Below, in pieces: positions 27,401 to 34,830 of a DNA stretch of 64,000 nucleotides. A program made the position numbers and the translations under genes. Positions within the stretch are counted from its first letter, which is position 1. Each line of letters opens with the position of its first letter. A model generated the notes under the pieces. It saw only the letters and a list, made by a program, of their open reading frames with translations, had not been told where the DNA came from and did not search any database. Origin of the DNA: Verrucosispora sp. WMMD573 (GTDB taxonomy: Bacteria > Actinomycetota > Actinomycetes > Mycobacteriales > Micromonosporaceae); NCBI RefSeq assembly GCF_027497175.1, contig NZ_CP114901.1:6076001-6140000 (forward strand), written 5' to 3'.

Positions 27401-28042
27401 GTGCTGCGTGGCCAGCCGGTGCCGCCCGGCCCACCCGCCGACGGGGCGACGACCGGGACACCGCCGCGCGACGACGTGGCCGCCGCGCTGGACATCGCCC
27501 GGCGCAGCGGCTTCCACCGGCTGCACTGGACGATGCTGGCGATGGGTGCGTTGTGCCGGGCGGTACAGGATCGCCTCGACGAGGCCGCCGCGCTGGTCGA
27601 CGAGCTGGCCGAGTCGTGGGCGGCGGTGCCCGCGCTGGCCAGCGGCGAGTGGATCGCCGCGGCCAGTTGGGCGGCGAGCCTCACCGGACGCAAATCCGCC
27701 GCTCGGATACGGGCCATGCTCGACCGGGTCGGCCACCGTACGCCCTGGTCGGAGGCGGCGCTGCGGACGGTGACCGGCGCGCTGGCCGGGGCCGACGACA
27801 ACCACCGGCACGCCGCCGAGCTGCACCTCGCCGCCGCCGAGACCTACGCCGGCATCCCCGACGTCACCGACCGGATGTTGGCACTGACCTTCGCGGTACG
27901 CGAACTGACCCGCTTCGGTGACCTTGCGGCGGCCGACACGCCCCTGGCCGAGCTGCGCGCCTTCGCCCACCGCAACGGCGCGCCGGGTCTGCTCGCTCTG
28001 GCCCAGCCGCCCGCCGACACCGCGCAGATCCTCGCCTCCTGA
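24479..28042 (+). CDS. Zinc-ribbon class III cyclase fused to AAA/STAND ATPase and TPR-like region
   Basis: A 1187-aa multidomain signalling protein. Residues ~8-55 carry four CxxC knuckles (CDRCG, CGGCG, CPHC, CTSCG), a double zinc ribbon. A class III nucleotide cyclase follows (~75-250): VLFVDLIDFTPY and GDAVMALFG give the two metal Asp, EKYIGD the purine-specifying Lys, and NTASR the transition-state Asn/Arg. The ATPase has Walker A GRAGIGKSRL (~293) and Walker B VLVFEDLHWADD (~414). The long alpha-helical C-terminal half resembles TPR repeats. No LuxR-type HTH is seen. It probably makes cAMP under control of a ligand sensed by the C-terminal half. The GTG at 24479 has GGGGG upstream; an in-frame GTG at 24425 is the alternative. 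Confidence 0.88.
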   Translation: MEGVIAAQCDRCGRTAAEGDRFCGGCGAELGAVCPHCLRPLARDVAFCTSCGSPRAGTDRPAAINQEDRRRVSVLFVDLIDFTPYVERADPELVRGMQTGFFSAARRVVGQYGGVVEKYIGDAVMALFGAPVATETDALRCVRAGLELQRVLTRFTPTGTDGLRFRVGVATGEALVDVAAARDGGQAIVAGDVVNTASRLQSAAPPGGVLVDGATHALTRDTIRYDEQPPVTLRGRSAPTEVWLARSAVRQQPTDREPDTTPLIDREHELGMLVNALHRSLRDRRPQVVTVFGRAGIGKSRLVRELHRHTARLVDEPLTWRTGRCPPFGENVTFAALADIVKAEAGILDTDPAASAAQRLATAVGELVGVSERDRVADALRPLVGLAGTPLPAEEAESAWRRFLLALAARRPTVLVFEDLHWADDAMLRFVELLGAAARDVPLLLLCTARPELVDRDPSWAGTITGSVTIALPPLRDTGIAALYAHMFGQAAFSADLLTPLVEVAGGNPLYAHEYVRMLIEQGALRQSGRGWSLEKHLDLPMPESVHAVIANRVDLLDAKDRAVLLAAAVVGVQFWPGAVAAAVGQPVESVERALRRLEQRDFVHEQAASTMAGQSEYRFRHVLVRDVCYQRLPRTERVARHERTADWLDTLSQSRDTDLAEVLAHHRWAAHEITRSLGMETRRYVAPARAALHRAARRAYALHGLDAAASHAARALGLADDSDPVGRLQLELLSTEISFHRDGNAFLSGGGPEQVQALAERLLAYGDEACAARAWTLLGQAAWLRADRPAALACLDRAVRLFEPLPDSAQKADAFAELGRLHMLNYERDPAVAAADTAAEIGERLGLTETRTNARITAATARYQAGDRAGLDELYSIVEFSRAGQLLALPRATQNLAYAVCEEGDWVRSNALLSAVPARTASGQTLTTSYSSEAMRAWFEGDFGRLLAAAEAFVDTPTGSWDMQVRGLRSCLLVLRGQPVPPGPPADGATTGTPPRDDVAAALDIARRSGFHRLHWTMLAMGALCRAVQDRLDEAAALVDELAESWAAVPALASGEWIAAASWAASLTGRKSAARIRAMLDRVGHRTPWSEAALRTVTGALAGADDNHRHAAELHLAAAETYAGIPDVTDRMLALTFAVRELTRFGDLAAADTPLAELRAFAHRNGAPGLLALAQPPADTAQILAS

Positions 28043-28103
28043 CCGGCAGATCCTCGCCTCCTGGCCGGCCGCCCTATCGCCCGGCCCCCTCGCCGAAGGA
28101 TCT

Positions 28104-28820
28104 TCAAGCCGCGACAGGTGTTACCGGCGGGGTTGTCGGGGTGGGCTGGGTCTTGAGCTGCTGGGCGTAGATGTCGACGTACTCGCGGCCGGAGAGTTCC
28201 ATCAACTCGTACATGATCTCGTCGGTGACCGCGCGCTCGACGAACCGGTCACCGGCCAACCCGGCGTAACGGGAGAAGTTCAGCGGCGGGCCGAAGCGGA
28301 TCCGGACCCGCGCCAGGTTCGGGATGAGCTGACCGGGCGGCTGGATCTCGTCCAGGTTGAGCATCACCACCGGCACGACCGGCGCACCGCTCTCCAGGGC
28401 CAGCCGGGCCACTCCGGTCTTGCCCCGGTAGAGCCGGCCGTCGGGCGAGCGGGTGCCCTCCGGGTAGATGCCGGCGATGCCGCCGGACCGCAGCACGTTC
28501 AGCTGAGTGTCCAGCGCGGCGCGGGCCGCCCGGCCGCCGGAGCGGTCCACCGGGATGGTGCCGGTGCCGGTGAAGAACATCTTGGTCAGCCAGCCCTTGA
28601 CCCCCTTGCCGGTGAAGTACTCCGCCTTGGCCACGAAGGTGACCTTCCGCGGCACGATCAGCGGCGTGAAGATCGAGTCGGAGAAAGAGAGGTGATTACT
28701 CGCCAGGATGACCGGACCGGTCGTCGGTACGTGGTGCAGGCCCTCCACCTGCGGCCGGAAGATGAGCCGCAGCAGCGGGCCGAGCAGCACGTACTTCAGC
28801 AGCCAGTAGAGCACCGGCAT
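28104..28820 (-). CDS. plsC: 1-acyl-sn-glycerol-3-phosphate acyltransferase
   Basis: A 238-aa membrane-associated acyltransferase that makes phosphatidic acid from lysophosphatidic acid. NHLSFSD (~42-48) is the catalytic H-x4-D, GTIPVDRSGG (~87-96) follows and IYPEGTRSPDG (~117-127) is the glycerol-phosphate-binding EGTR motif. A hydrophobic N-terminus anchors it. It corresponds in position to Rv2182c of the mycobacterial block. A Gln/Thr/Pro-rich C-terminus is specific to this protein. GGGGAGAGG precedes the ATG at very short spacing. A large inverted repeat lies in the 530-bp divergent region upstream. Confidence 0.9.
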   Translation of the reverse strand: MPVLYWLLKYVLLGPLLRLIFRPQVEGLHHVPTTGPVILASNHLSFSDSIFTPLIVPRKVTFVAKAEYFTGKGVKGWLTKMFFTGTGTIPVDRSGGRAARAALDTQLNVLRSGGIAGIYPEGTRSPDGRLYRGKTGVARLALESGAPVVPVVMLNLDEIQPPGQLIPNLARVRIRFGPPLNFSRYAGLAGDRFVERAVTDEIMYELMELSGREYVDIYAQQLKTQPTPTTPPVTPVAA

Positions 28821-29352
28821 CCTCTCCCCAGGTGTTGCTCACCCCGGACCGCGCTGTGTCGGGTGATCGTGGCACGAGCCTACGAACCGACGGCCAGCCG
28901 CGGCAACGGACGCTCGGCCCGAAATCGCCCGTCACGTTCGGTGTTGACCGCTCCCCCTCCGCACCTCCCCTCTCCACACTTTGCTCTGCTTCAACCCACG
29001 CAACAGTCACTTTCCGTGACGATTGTCAGCCGGAACCTGGCTTCCGCCGGCACCATCCCACCTGGTCAGGCGGCTGTGCGTGGGTTGAAGCAGAGCAAAG
29101 GCGGCGGTGGGTGGGTGGTAGCCGAGGCGGGTACTGTCACACTGGGTCGCCATCACCGAGGGTCGTCGCCTGGCAGACAAGCGGTGCGACAGTGACGGCT
29201 GCGGCCATCGGCCGCGCCCCGCGACCGTACGCCGCGCCACAAGGCACTCCCCGAACCCGCCCTCGACGTGTCACGATTCAGGGCACGGGGCGTGCGGGGG
29301 CGCGCCGACAGCTGCGGGGCGCGCGCCGGTGGCGCGATGAGGAGGATGGTCG
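28821..29352. other. Divergent intergenic region with long inverted repeat
   Basis: 532 bp between plsC (minus) and a membrane-protein gene (plus), with no supported gene. It holds a 22-bp perfect inverted repeat (28980-29001 / 29078-29099). The sequence around 29130-29150 (CGGGTACTGTCACACTGG) could contain a promoter for the plus-strand gene. GAGGAGGAT-type SD sits before the GTG at 29353. Confidence 0.5.
28980..29099. repeat. Perfect 22-bp inverted repeat with 76-nt loop between divergent genes
   Basis: Arms 28980-29001 and 29078-29099 (TTTGCTCTGCTTCAACCCAC plus GC) match perfectly. The position between two gene starts is wrong for a terminator of either neighbour. The loop contains CAGTCACTTTCCGTGAC. 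Confidence 0.85.
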
Positions 29353-30201
29353 GTGTCAGCGGGTGGGGCCCGCCGGGGACGGCGGGACAACGGTCTCGAC
29401 GCGAGCGAGTACGCCATTGCCGGCGACGTCGACCCGCGCGTCGGTGAGCACCTGCTCGACGTGCTGGCCGCCGGCGGAATCGCCGCCTACCTGCAACCGT
29501 CGGCCGATCTGAACCCGGTCACCCGCACCACCACCGTGCCGCCCCGACCGGTGGACCGGCTCTACGTGGACCGCTCGTACCTGAGCACCGCCCGGGATTA
29601 CCTCAGCCAGCTCGCCGACGAGACCGGCGACGCCCGCGCCACTGGAGAACCGGACATCGACGCCGAGTGGGAGCGGATCATCGCCGGCTTCCACGCCCCG
29701 CCGGACTCCGGCGACCATCCTTGGCCCGCCGCCGAGAATGTGGACGACCCGGCCGGGCGGGGCGGTGGCACGGCCACCGCCACCCGACCCGGCACCGAGG
29801 AGCCCGGCCCCACCGCCACCGACGTACGCCGGCTGCCGTACGCCGCCGACATCTCCGGCGTCTCGGTGGGACGTGGCCCCCGCGACGGGGAGGGGCCGTC
29901 GCTGTTGGACGGCCTGGACACCTTCGGCGCGGAGCTGCCCGACGACCCGGACGACGACGAGCGCTACGTACCGCCGCCGCCTCCACCGCTGCCCCGGGTG
30001 TCGAAGTTCGCGCTGGCCGGCATCCTCGCCGTGCTGCTCGGCTTCGTGCTGTTCCTCTTCCCCGATCTGCTCCCCGCTGACCAGGGCGTCGTGACGTTGC
30101 TCGGCTTCACCGGCATTCTCGCCGGTTTCGTCACGCTGGTGTGGCGCCTGCGGCCGGGCGACGCCGATGACCGCGACCCGGACGACGGTGCCGTCGTCTG
30201 A
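29353..30201 (+). CDS. Actinobacterial membrane protein of unknown function
   Basis: A 282-aa protein. The N-terminal ~85 residues form a soluble domain (GDVDPRVGEHLLDVLAAGGIAA, RLYVDRSYLSTARDYL). A long acidic, Pro-rich, probably disordered stretch (~95-210) contains a run of prolines. Two hydrophobic helices follow at ~218-238 and ~245-263, then an acidic tail, so both termini should be cytoplasmic. The layout matches a conserved hypothetical family of actinobacteria; I do not recognise a function. Strong SD (GAGGAGGATG) before the GTG. Followed by the otsA promoter region on the same strand. Confidence 0.75.
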   Translation: MSAGGARRGRRDNGLDASEYAIAGDVDPRVGEHLLDVLAAGGIAAYLQPSADLNPVTRTTTVPPRPVDRLYVDRSYLSTARDYLSQLADETGDARATGEPDIDAEWERIIAGFHAPPDSGDHPWPAAENVDDPAGRGGGTATATRPGTEEPGPTATDVRRLPYAADISGVSVGRGPRDGEGPSLLDGLDTFGAELPDDPDDDERYVPPPPPPLPRVSKFALAGILAVLLGFVLFLFPDLLPADQGVVTLLGFTGILAGFVTLVWRLRPGDADDRDPDDGAVV

Positions 30202-30276
30202 TCCGCCGCGCAGGGTAGCCGTCCGGATACCGGGATGGCGACCGCCCGTGTGGACGGGCGTAACAGTGGTGTAACT

Positions 30277-30287
30277 TACTGTCAGTA
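30277..30287. promoter_or_regulatory. TACTGTCAGTA palindrome upstream of otsA
   Basis: A perfect 11-bp palindrome (5-bp arms) ~90 bp before the otsA start. It overlaps TAGGAAT, a possible -10, and follows a GTAAC direct repeat (30270-30274 and about 12 bp earlier). Possible operator. Confidence 0.4.
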
Positions 30288-30376
30288 GGAATACCGCAGT
30301 ACGTCACGTCACCCGCCGACTGCCCGGTTGTTCCTCCCTCGTGGCGGTCACTCCCCTGCTGATCGGAATGCCCGAG

Positions 30377-31792
30377 ATGCGACAGAGTTCCCTCGTGGTG
30401 GTGGCCAACCGCCTACCCATCGACGACAGCGTGGCCCCCGACGGCGCCTGCGAGTGGCGGCGCAGCCCCGGTGGGCTGGTCAGCGCACTGCACCCGTTGC
30501 TGCGCCACACCCCTGCCGCCTGGGTCGGTTGGGCCGGCGGGACCGGTCCCGCGCCCGCCCTGCCCGACATCGACGGAGTGCGAATGCACTCCGTGCCGCT
30601 CACCGGTGAAGACCTGCGCGACCACTACGAGGGTTTCGCCAACGCGACCCTCTGGCCGATCTACCACGACGCGGTCGAGCAGCCCCAGCACCACCGGCGC
30701 TGGTGGGATGCCTATCAGCGGGTCAACCAGCGGTTCGCCGAGGCCACCGCGCAGGTGGCCGAGCCCGGCGCGGTGGTCTGGGTGCAGGACTACCACCTGC
30801 AACTGGTGCCGGGGCTGCTCCGCACCCTCCGGCCCGACCTGCGCATCGGCTTCTTCCTGCACGTGCCCTTCCCGCCGCCGGAGCTGTTCATGCAGCTGCC
30901 CCGCCGGGCCGAGCTGCTGCGCGGGATGCTCGGCGCCGACCTGGTCGGCTTCCAGCGCGCCCAGGCTGCGCACAACTTCGCCCAGCTGGTGACGAAGGTG
31001 CTGGGGCTGCCGGCCACCGACCGGCGGGTCGGGATCGAGGACCGGGTGGTGCGTATCGGCGCGTTCCCGGTGTCGATCGACACCGCCGAGATGGCCGCGT
31101 TGGCCGACCGCCCGGACGTGGCCGACCGGGCTCACCGGCTGCGGCACGACCTGGGCAGCCCCGACCAGGTGATTCTCAGCGTCGACCGGATGGACTACAC
31201 CAAGGGCATCGAGCAGCGGCTCAAGGCGTACAGCGAGTTGCTGGCGGGTGGGCACGTCAAGGTTCGCGACACGGTGCTGGTGCAGGTGGCGGTGCCCAGC
31301 CGGGAGCGGGTCAGCCAGTACCAGATCCTCCGGGACCGGGTGGAACGCGAGGTCGGGCGGATCAACGGCGAGTTCGGCCGGGTGGGTGAGCCCGCCATCC
31401 ACTACCTCACCCAGCCGTTCGATCGCGCCGAGTTGGCCGCGCTCTACCGGGTCGCCGACGTGATGGCGGTGACCCCGTTACGCGACGGGATGAACCTGGT
31501 CGCCAAGGAGTACGTCGCCGCCCGGGTCGACGACAGCGGCGCATTGCTGCTCAGCGAGTTCGCCGGGGCCGCCGCCGAGCTGCCGCAGGCGTACCTGGTC
31601 AATCCGCACGACCTGGAGGGGCTCAAGCAGGGTCTGCTCGCCGCGTTGCGGGCCGACCCCGCCGACGTACGGGAGCGGATGCGATCCATGCGCGCGTACC
31701 TGCACGAACACGACATCCGGGCCTGGGCGCGCTCCTACCTGTCCACGCTGGACCAGAGCGGTTCGATGCTCGCCCGCCTCGGCGGCGGCTGA
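30377..31792 (+). CDS. otsA: Trehalose-6-phosphate synthase (GT20)
   Basis: A 471-aa retaining glycosyltransferase that makes trehalose-6-phosphate from a nucleotide-glucose and glucose-6-phosphate. Landmarks: VVVANRLPI at the N-terminus, SPGGLVSAL (~35-43) as donor loop, WVQDYHLQLVP, FFLHVPFPPPELF, VDRMDYTKGI (~270-279) with phosphate-binding Arg/Lys, and PLRDGMNLVAKEYVAA (~375-390). The ATG at 30377 is preferred because GGAA is well placed and similarity begins at RQSSLVVV. In-frame ATG at 30368 is also usable. No otsB phosphatase is adjacent. Trehalose is an osmolyte and a mycolate-type precursor in relatives. Confidence 0.92.
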   Translation: MRQSSLVVVANRLPIDDSVAPDGACEWRRSPGGLVSALHPLLRHTPAAWVGWAGGTGPAPALPDIDGVRMHSVPLTGEDLRDHYEGFANATLWPIYHDAVEQPQHHRRWWDAYQRVNQRFAEATAQVAEPGAVVWVQDYHLQLVPGLLRTLRPDLRIGFFLHVPFPPPELFMQLPRRAELLRGMLGADLVGFQRAQAAHNFAQLVTKVLGLPATDRRVGIEDRVVRIGAFPVSIDTAEMAALADRPDVADRAHRLRHDLGSPDQVILSVDRMDYTKGIEQRLKAYSELLAGGHVKVRDTVLVQVAVPSRERVSQYQILRDRVEREVGRINGEFGRVGEPAIHYLTQPFDRAELAALYRVADVMAVTPLRDGMNLVAKEYVAARVDDSGALLLSEFAGAAAELPQAYLVNPHDLEGLKQGLLAALRADPADVRERMRSMRAYLHEHDIRAWARSYLSTLDQSGSMLARLGGG

Positions 31793-31819
31793 GACGGCAC
31801 ACCCGCGACGTCTCAGCCG
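31786..31819. terminator. Hairpin formed by both stop-codon regions of otsA and the hydrolase gene
   Basis: 10-bp perfect arms 31786-31795 and 31810-31819 (CGGCTGAGAC type), 14-nt loop. The otsA TGA lies in the left arm and the convergent hydrolase stop in the right arm. Confidence 0.6.
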
Positions 31820-32631
31820 AGCTCGTCGCGGGCCGGGTCCTTGACCAGCCAGTCGAGGATCGCGTCGATCGGCTCCCGCCACCTGGCGTCGAGCATCAGA
31901 TCGTGCCCCATGCCAGGAAAGAGCAGCGGGGCGGAACCGTACCGCCGCGCGGCGCTGCTCAACGCGGCGGCCGGCACCACCCGGTCGTCCGGGCTGCCCA
32001 TCACCAGCACGGGCGGGTCACCGACCGCCGGCTCCGGATCGGTGCCGGTCAACAGCTGCCACTGGGCGCGCCGGGCCGCCCGCCCCAGCCGCCCGGTGTA
32101 CCGCCGGGCGTCGGCGTCGGGCAGCTCACCGCTGAACAACTGCCGGCGGTTCAGCCGCAGCCCGGCGCCGAACACCGCAGGCAGGGTACCGAGCGGGTTG
32201 CGACGCAACGCGTTGCCGAACGTCGCCCAGCCGCCGAACACCGGCGCCACCAGCACCGCCGCCCGGGCCGGATAGCGGGCCATGGCGTGCGCGACCACCA
32301 GGGCCCCGGCGCCGTGCCCCACCAGCACCGCCCGGCGCGGCAGGCTCGCCGCCACCTGGACCACATCGTGGGCGTACGCCCGCAGGGTCGCCTCCGGTGC
32401 CGGCTCGCTGGCGCCGTGCCCGCGCAGGCTCACCGCGTAGGCGCCGAAGCCGCGGGAGGCGACATGTCCGAGCCAGTTCTCCGCGTACGCCCAGGCACCA
32501 TGACCGAAGCCGGGTACGAACAGCAGCGGCGGCCGACCCTCCTCCAACTCCGGGACGGCGCTGAGCACCTCACGCCGGACCGGGCGCACCGGACGTGCCC
32601 ACTCCCAGCTGCGCATCACCCGCTCGGTCAC
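31813..32631 (-). CDS. Alpha/beta hydrolase coupled to the flavin monooxygenase
   Basis: A 272-aa alpha/beta hydrolase. Oxyanion segment LLFVPGFGHGAWAYAENWLGH (~41-61). The nucleophile elbow reads LVGHGAGALVV (~107-117), with Gly in the position of the usual Ser (GHGAG rather than GHSxG). PVLVMGSPDDRVVP (~212) has the acidic residue, and FPGMGHDLMLD (~243) the His. The missing Ser suggests altered chemistry or a non-hydrolytic role, unless the alignment is shifted. The GTG overlaps the monooxygenase stop (GTGA), so the two are translationally coupled. An internal Met (V-T-E-R-V-M) is an alternative start. Confidence 0.78.
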   Translation of the reverse strand: MTERVMRSWEWARPVRPVRREVLSAVPELEEGRPPLLFVPGFGHGAWAYAENWLGHVASRGFGAYAVSLRGHGASEPAPEATLRAYAHDVVQVAASLPRRAVLVGHGAGALVVAHAMARYPARAAVLVAPVFGGWATFGNALRRNPLGTLPAVFGAGLRLNRRQLFSGELPDADARRYTGRLGRAARRAQWQLLTGTDPEPAVGDPPVLVMGSPDDRVVPAAALSSAARRYGSAPLLFPGMGHDLMLDARWREPIDAILDWLVKDPARDELG

Positions 32632-34034
32632 TTGCTCTCCAGCTCGCGTAGGGCGCGCTCCAGCGCGCGCAGGTAGTCGGCGTGCCCGACCTCGAACCAG
32701 TGCCGGGTCGAATCCTTCACCTGTCCCGAGTAGCGCTCGCCGGCCCCGGCGCGTACCCGGGCGGCGAAGGCCGCGGCCCGCTCCGGGCGGCTGGCACGCA
32801 ACCGCAGCAACCGGGCGACGAGCACGGCCTGCCAGTGGGCCAGGGTGAAGATGCCGGAGTCCGGCTGGAGCAGCCCGGTCACCGCGAGCGTGGGATGGTC
32901 CGGCACGAGGGCGTTGAGCCACAGCCGGGGCCGGCCCACCCCCTCGTCGTCGCCAAGGATCTTGCCGTCGAGGAACTCGAAGCGCGGTAGGTAGCCGGTG
33001 GCGAAGACGACAAGTTCCGGGTCGATCTGCCGGCCGTCGGTCAGCTCCACCGAGTGGGGGTGGACCCGCGCGACGTCCGGCACCGGGGTGATCGCGCCGT
33101 GGCCCACGTGGTAGACGAGCAGGCTGTTGGCGATCGGGTGGGTCTCGTACACCCGGTGGTCCGGCTTCGGCAGGCCGAAGCGGGTCAGGTCACCGACGGT
33201 CAGCCGCAGGGTCCGGTGGTAGAGCCACTGCCGTACCCGCAGCGGCACCCGCAGCGCCAGCAACAGATCGTTGACCTGGTCGGCGGGGCGGCCGAAGACG
33301 TACTTCGGGGCGTACCAGTAGCCGCGGCGGGTGGAGTGCCAACAACGCGACGCCTGCTGGGCGGCCTCCACGGCGATGTCGCAGCCGGTGTTGCCGGCAC
33401 CCACCACCAGCACCCGCTTGCCCCGCAGCTGCGCCGAGTCCTTGTACGACGAGGCGTGCATGACCTCGCCGCGGAACTGCTCCAACCCCTCGTAGCGGGG
33501 CAGCTTCGGTGACCAGTTGTGCCCGTTGGCGATCACCACGGCGGCGTACCGGGAGGTGCGCTCGGGGCCGTAGCCCCCGGTGCTGCGGGTGGTGACGTCC
33601 CACCGGTCGTCGCCGACCGGCTCGACCCGCACCACCTCGGTGCCGAACCAGATGTGCCGGCGCAGGTCGAAGTGGTCGGCGTAGCGCTCGAAGTACGACA
33701 GCAGCTGGCTGTGGTGCGGGTAGTCCGGCCAGTGGTCGGGCATCGGGAAGTCGGGGAACTGGGTGAACGGCCGCGACGAGATCAGGTGGGTGCTGGCGTA
33801 CACCGGGCTGCGGTCGTGCCGCCAGTTCCAGGCGCCGCCGACGCCGGTCTCGCGTTCGTAGCAGTCGACCCCGAAGCCATGCTCGGCGAGGTTCTTGACA
33901 GCGGTCAGGCCGCTGGCGCCGGCGCCGATGACGCAGACGGTGTCGCCCCGGTCGGAAACCGGGCGGCCGTCGTGGCCGCGGGCGAGCGTGGTCGTCTCCG
34001 GATCTGGCCGGCCGGGCTCGGTGGAGGTGGGCAC
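32628..34034 (-). CDS. Class B flavin-containing monooxygenase
   Basis: A 468-aa FAD/NADPH monooxygenase. FAD motif VCVIGAGASGLTAVKNL (~33-49), GVGGAWNW, and the FMO fingerprint FRGEVMHASSY (~187-197, F-x-G-x3-H-x3-Y). NADPH motif VLVVGAGNTGCDIAVEA (~209-225). ELVVFATGYLPRF (~345) is the conserved ATGY segment. These enzymes oxygenate soft nucleophiles or ketones; substrate is unknown. The GTG at 34034 is chosen because AGGAG lies 7 nt upstream. The alpha/beta hydrolase follows by GTGA overlap, a layout seen where an ester or lactone made by the oxygenase is cleaved (inference). Confidence 0.88.
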   Translation of the reverse strand: MPTSTEPGRPDPETTTLARGHDGRPVSDRGDTVCVIGAGASGLTAVKNLAEHGFGVDCYERETGVGGAWNWRHDRSPVYASTHLISSRPFTQFPDFPMPDHWPDYPHHSQLLSYFERYADHFDLRRHIWFGTEVVRVEPVGDDRWDVTTRSTGGYGPERTSRYAAVVIANGHNWSPKLPRYEGLEQFRGEVMHASSYKDSAQLRGKRVLVVGAGNTGCDIAVEAAQQASRCWHSTRRGYWYAPKYVFGRPADQVNDLLLALRVPLRVRQWLYHRTLRLTVGDLTRFGLPKPDHRVYETHPIANSLLVYHVGHGAITPVPDVARVHPHSVELTDGRQIDPELVVFATGYLPRFEFLDGKILGDDEGVGRPRLWLNALVPDHPTLAVTGLLQPDSGIFTLAHWQAVLVARLLRLRASRPERAAAFAARVRAGAGERYSGQVKDSTRHWFEVGHADYLRALERALRELESK

Positions 34035-34125
34035 CGGGGATCTCCTTCGTCTCGGCACGAGTGCCGGGTCGCGCGAAATCCTCTCCACAACGGAGCGGGA
34101 TGTCCAGCCCGGCGCAGGACCGGTC

Positions 34126-34830
34126 TCAGGCGGTGGCGGGCAGCAGCAGGTCGACCAGGACCGGGAAGTGGTCGCTGGCCCGTCGGGTCAAGGGGGTGTC
34201 CATCACGTCGTAGTCGACCACGGTGATCCGCGCGTCGACGAACAGGGCGTCGATGCGCCGCCGAGGGTTCGCGCACGAGTAGGTGAGCCGTTCGGTCCGG
34301 TCGGCCGCCACCGCCGCGTCGGTAAGCCCGTCGGCCACGGCGCGCCACGCCGGCCCGCCCGGTTCCTCGTTGAGGTCGGCGGCGGCGATCACCGGGTGGG
34401 CGGCGGCGGTCAGGTCCCGCTTGAACAGCTCGGCCTGGCCAGGACGCTCCGCCGGATCGGTGGACAGGTGTGACCCGGCCACCGTGAACCGGGTCGAGGC
34501 ACCCACCCGACAGTCGGCGTACGCGGCGCCGCGCAGGTGCCGGCCCGGGGTGAGCGGGAAGCGTCGGCAGCGGGTCGCGGTCACCCGCACCCGGAGGCTG
34601 GTCAACACCAGGTTGCCCAGCGACGGCAGCCCACCGGCGGCGACCACCAGCCCGAACGACTCGGCCAGCGCGGCGGACTTCTCCCGCCACCGGAACCGGC
34701 GCGGTCCCTCCTGGACGATGACCACGTCCGGTGCCGCCTCGCGCACCACGGTGGCCAGCGCTGCGGTGTCGTCGCGTTGACCGTGGACGTTGTACGACAG
34801 CACGCGCAGCGGCACGCCGGGTTCGGCCAC
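34126..34830 (-). CDS. Endonuclease/exonuclease/phosphatase-family hydrolase
   Basis: A 234-aa EEP-fold metal-dependent phosphohydrolase. LRVLSYNVHGQRDD (~8-21) has the metal-binding Asn, DVVIVQEGPRRFRWR (~35-49) the catalytic Glu, VAGSHLSTDP (~116-125) the His, VIAAADLNEEPGG (~147-159) the D-x-N motif, and RRASDHFPVLVDL the final D-H pair. All catalytic positions are present, so it should be active. The substrate (DNA, phosphoinositide, sphingomyelin-like lipid) is unknown and no signal peptide is visible. The GTG starts immediately after the TAG of the glucokinase gene, so the pair is an operon. Confidence 0.85.
   Translation of the reverse strand: MAEPGVPLRVLSYNVHGQRDDTAALATVVREAAPDVVIVQEGPRRFRWREKSAALAESFGLVVAAGGLPSLGNLVLTSLRVRVTATRCRRFPLTPGRHLRGAAYADCRVGASTRFTVAGSHLSTDPAERPGQAELFKRDLTAAAHPVIAAADLNEEPGGPAWRAVADGLTDAAVAADRTERLTYSCANPRRRIDALFVDARITVVDYDVMDTPLTRRASDHFPVLVDLLLPATA

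Noticed and set aside
26261..27970. 569-codon minus-strand frame antisense to the cyclase/ATPase gene
   Set aside because: Shadow of a recognised multidomain gene; composition is Gly/Gln/His/Arg-biased as in complement frames.
32632..32922. 97-residue N-terminal extension of the alpha/beta hydrolase
   Set aside because: The extension is the shifted-frame complement of the monooxygenase C-terminus; the GTGA overlap gives a natural start.
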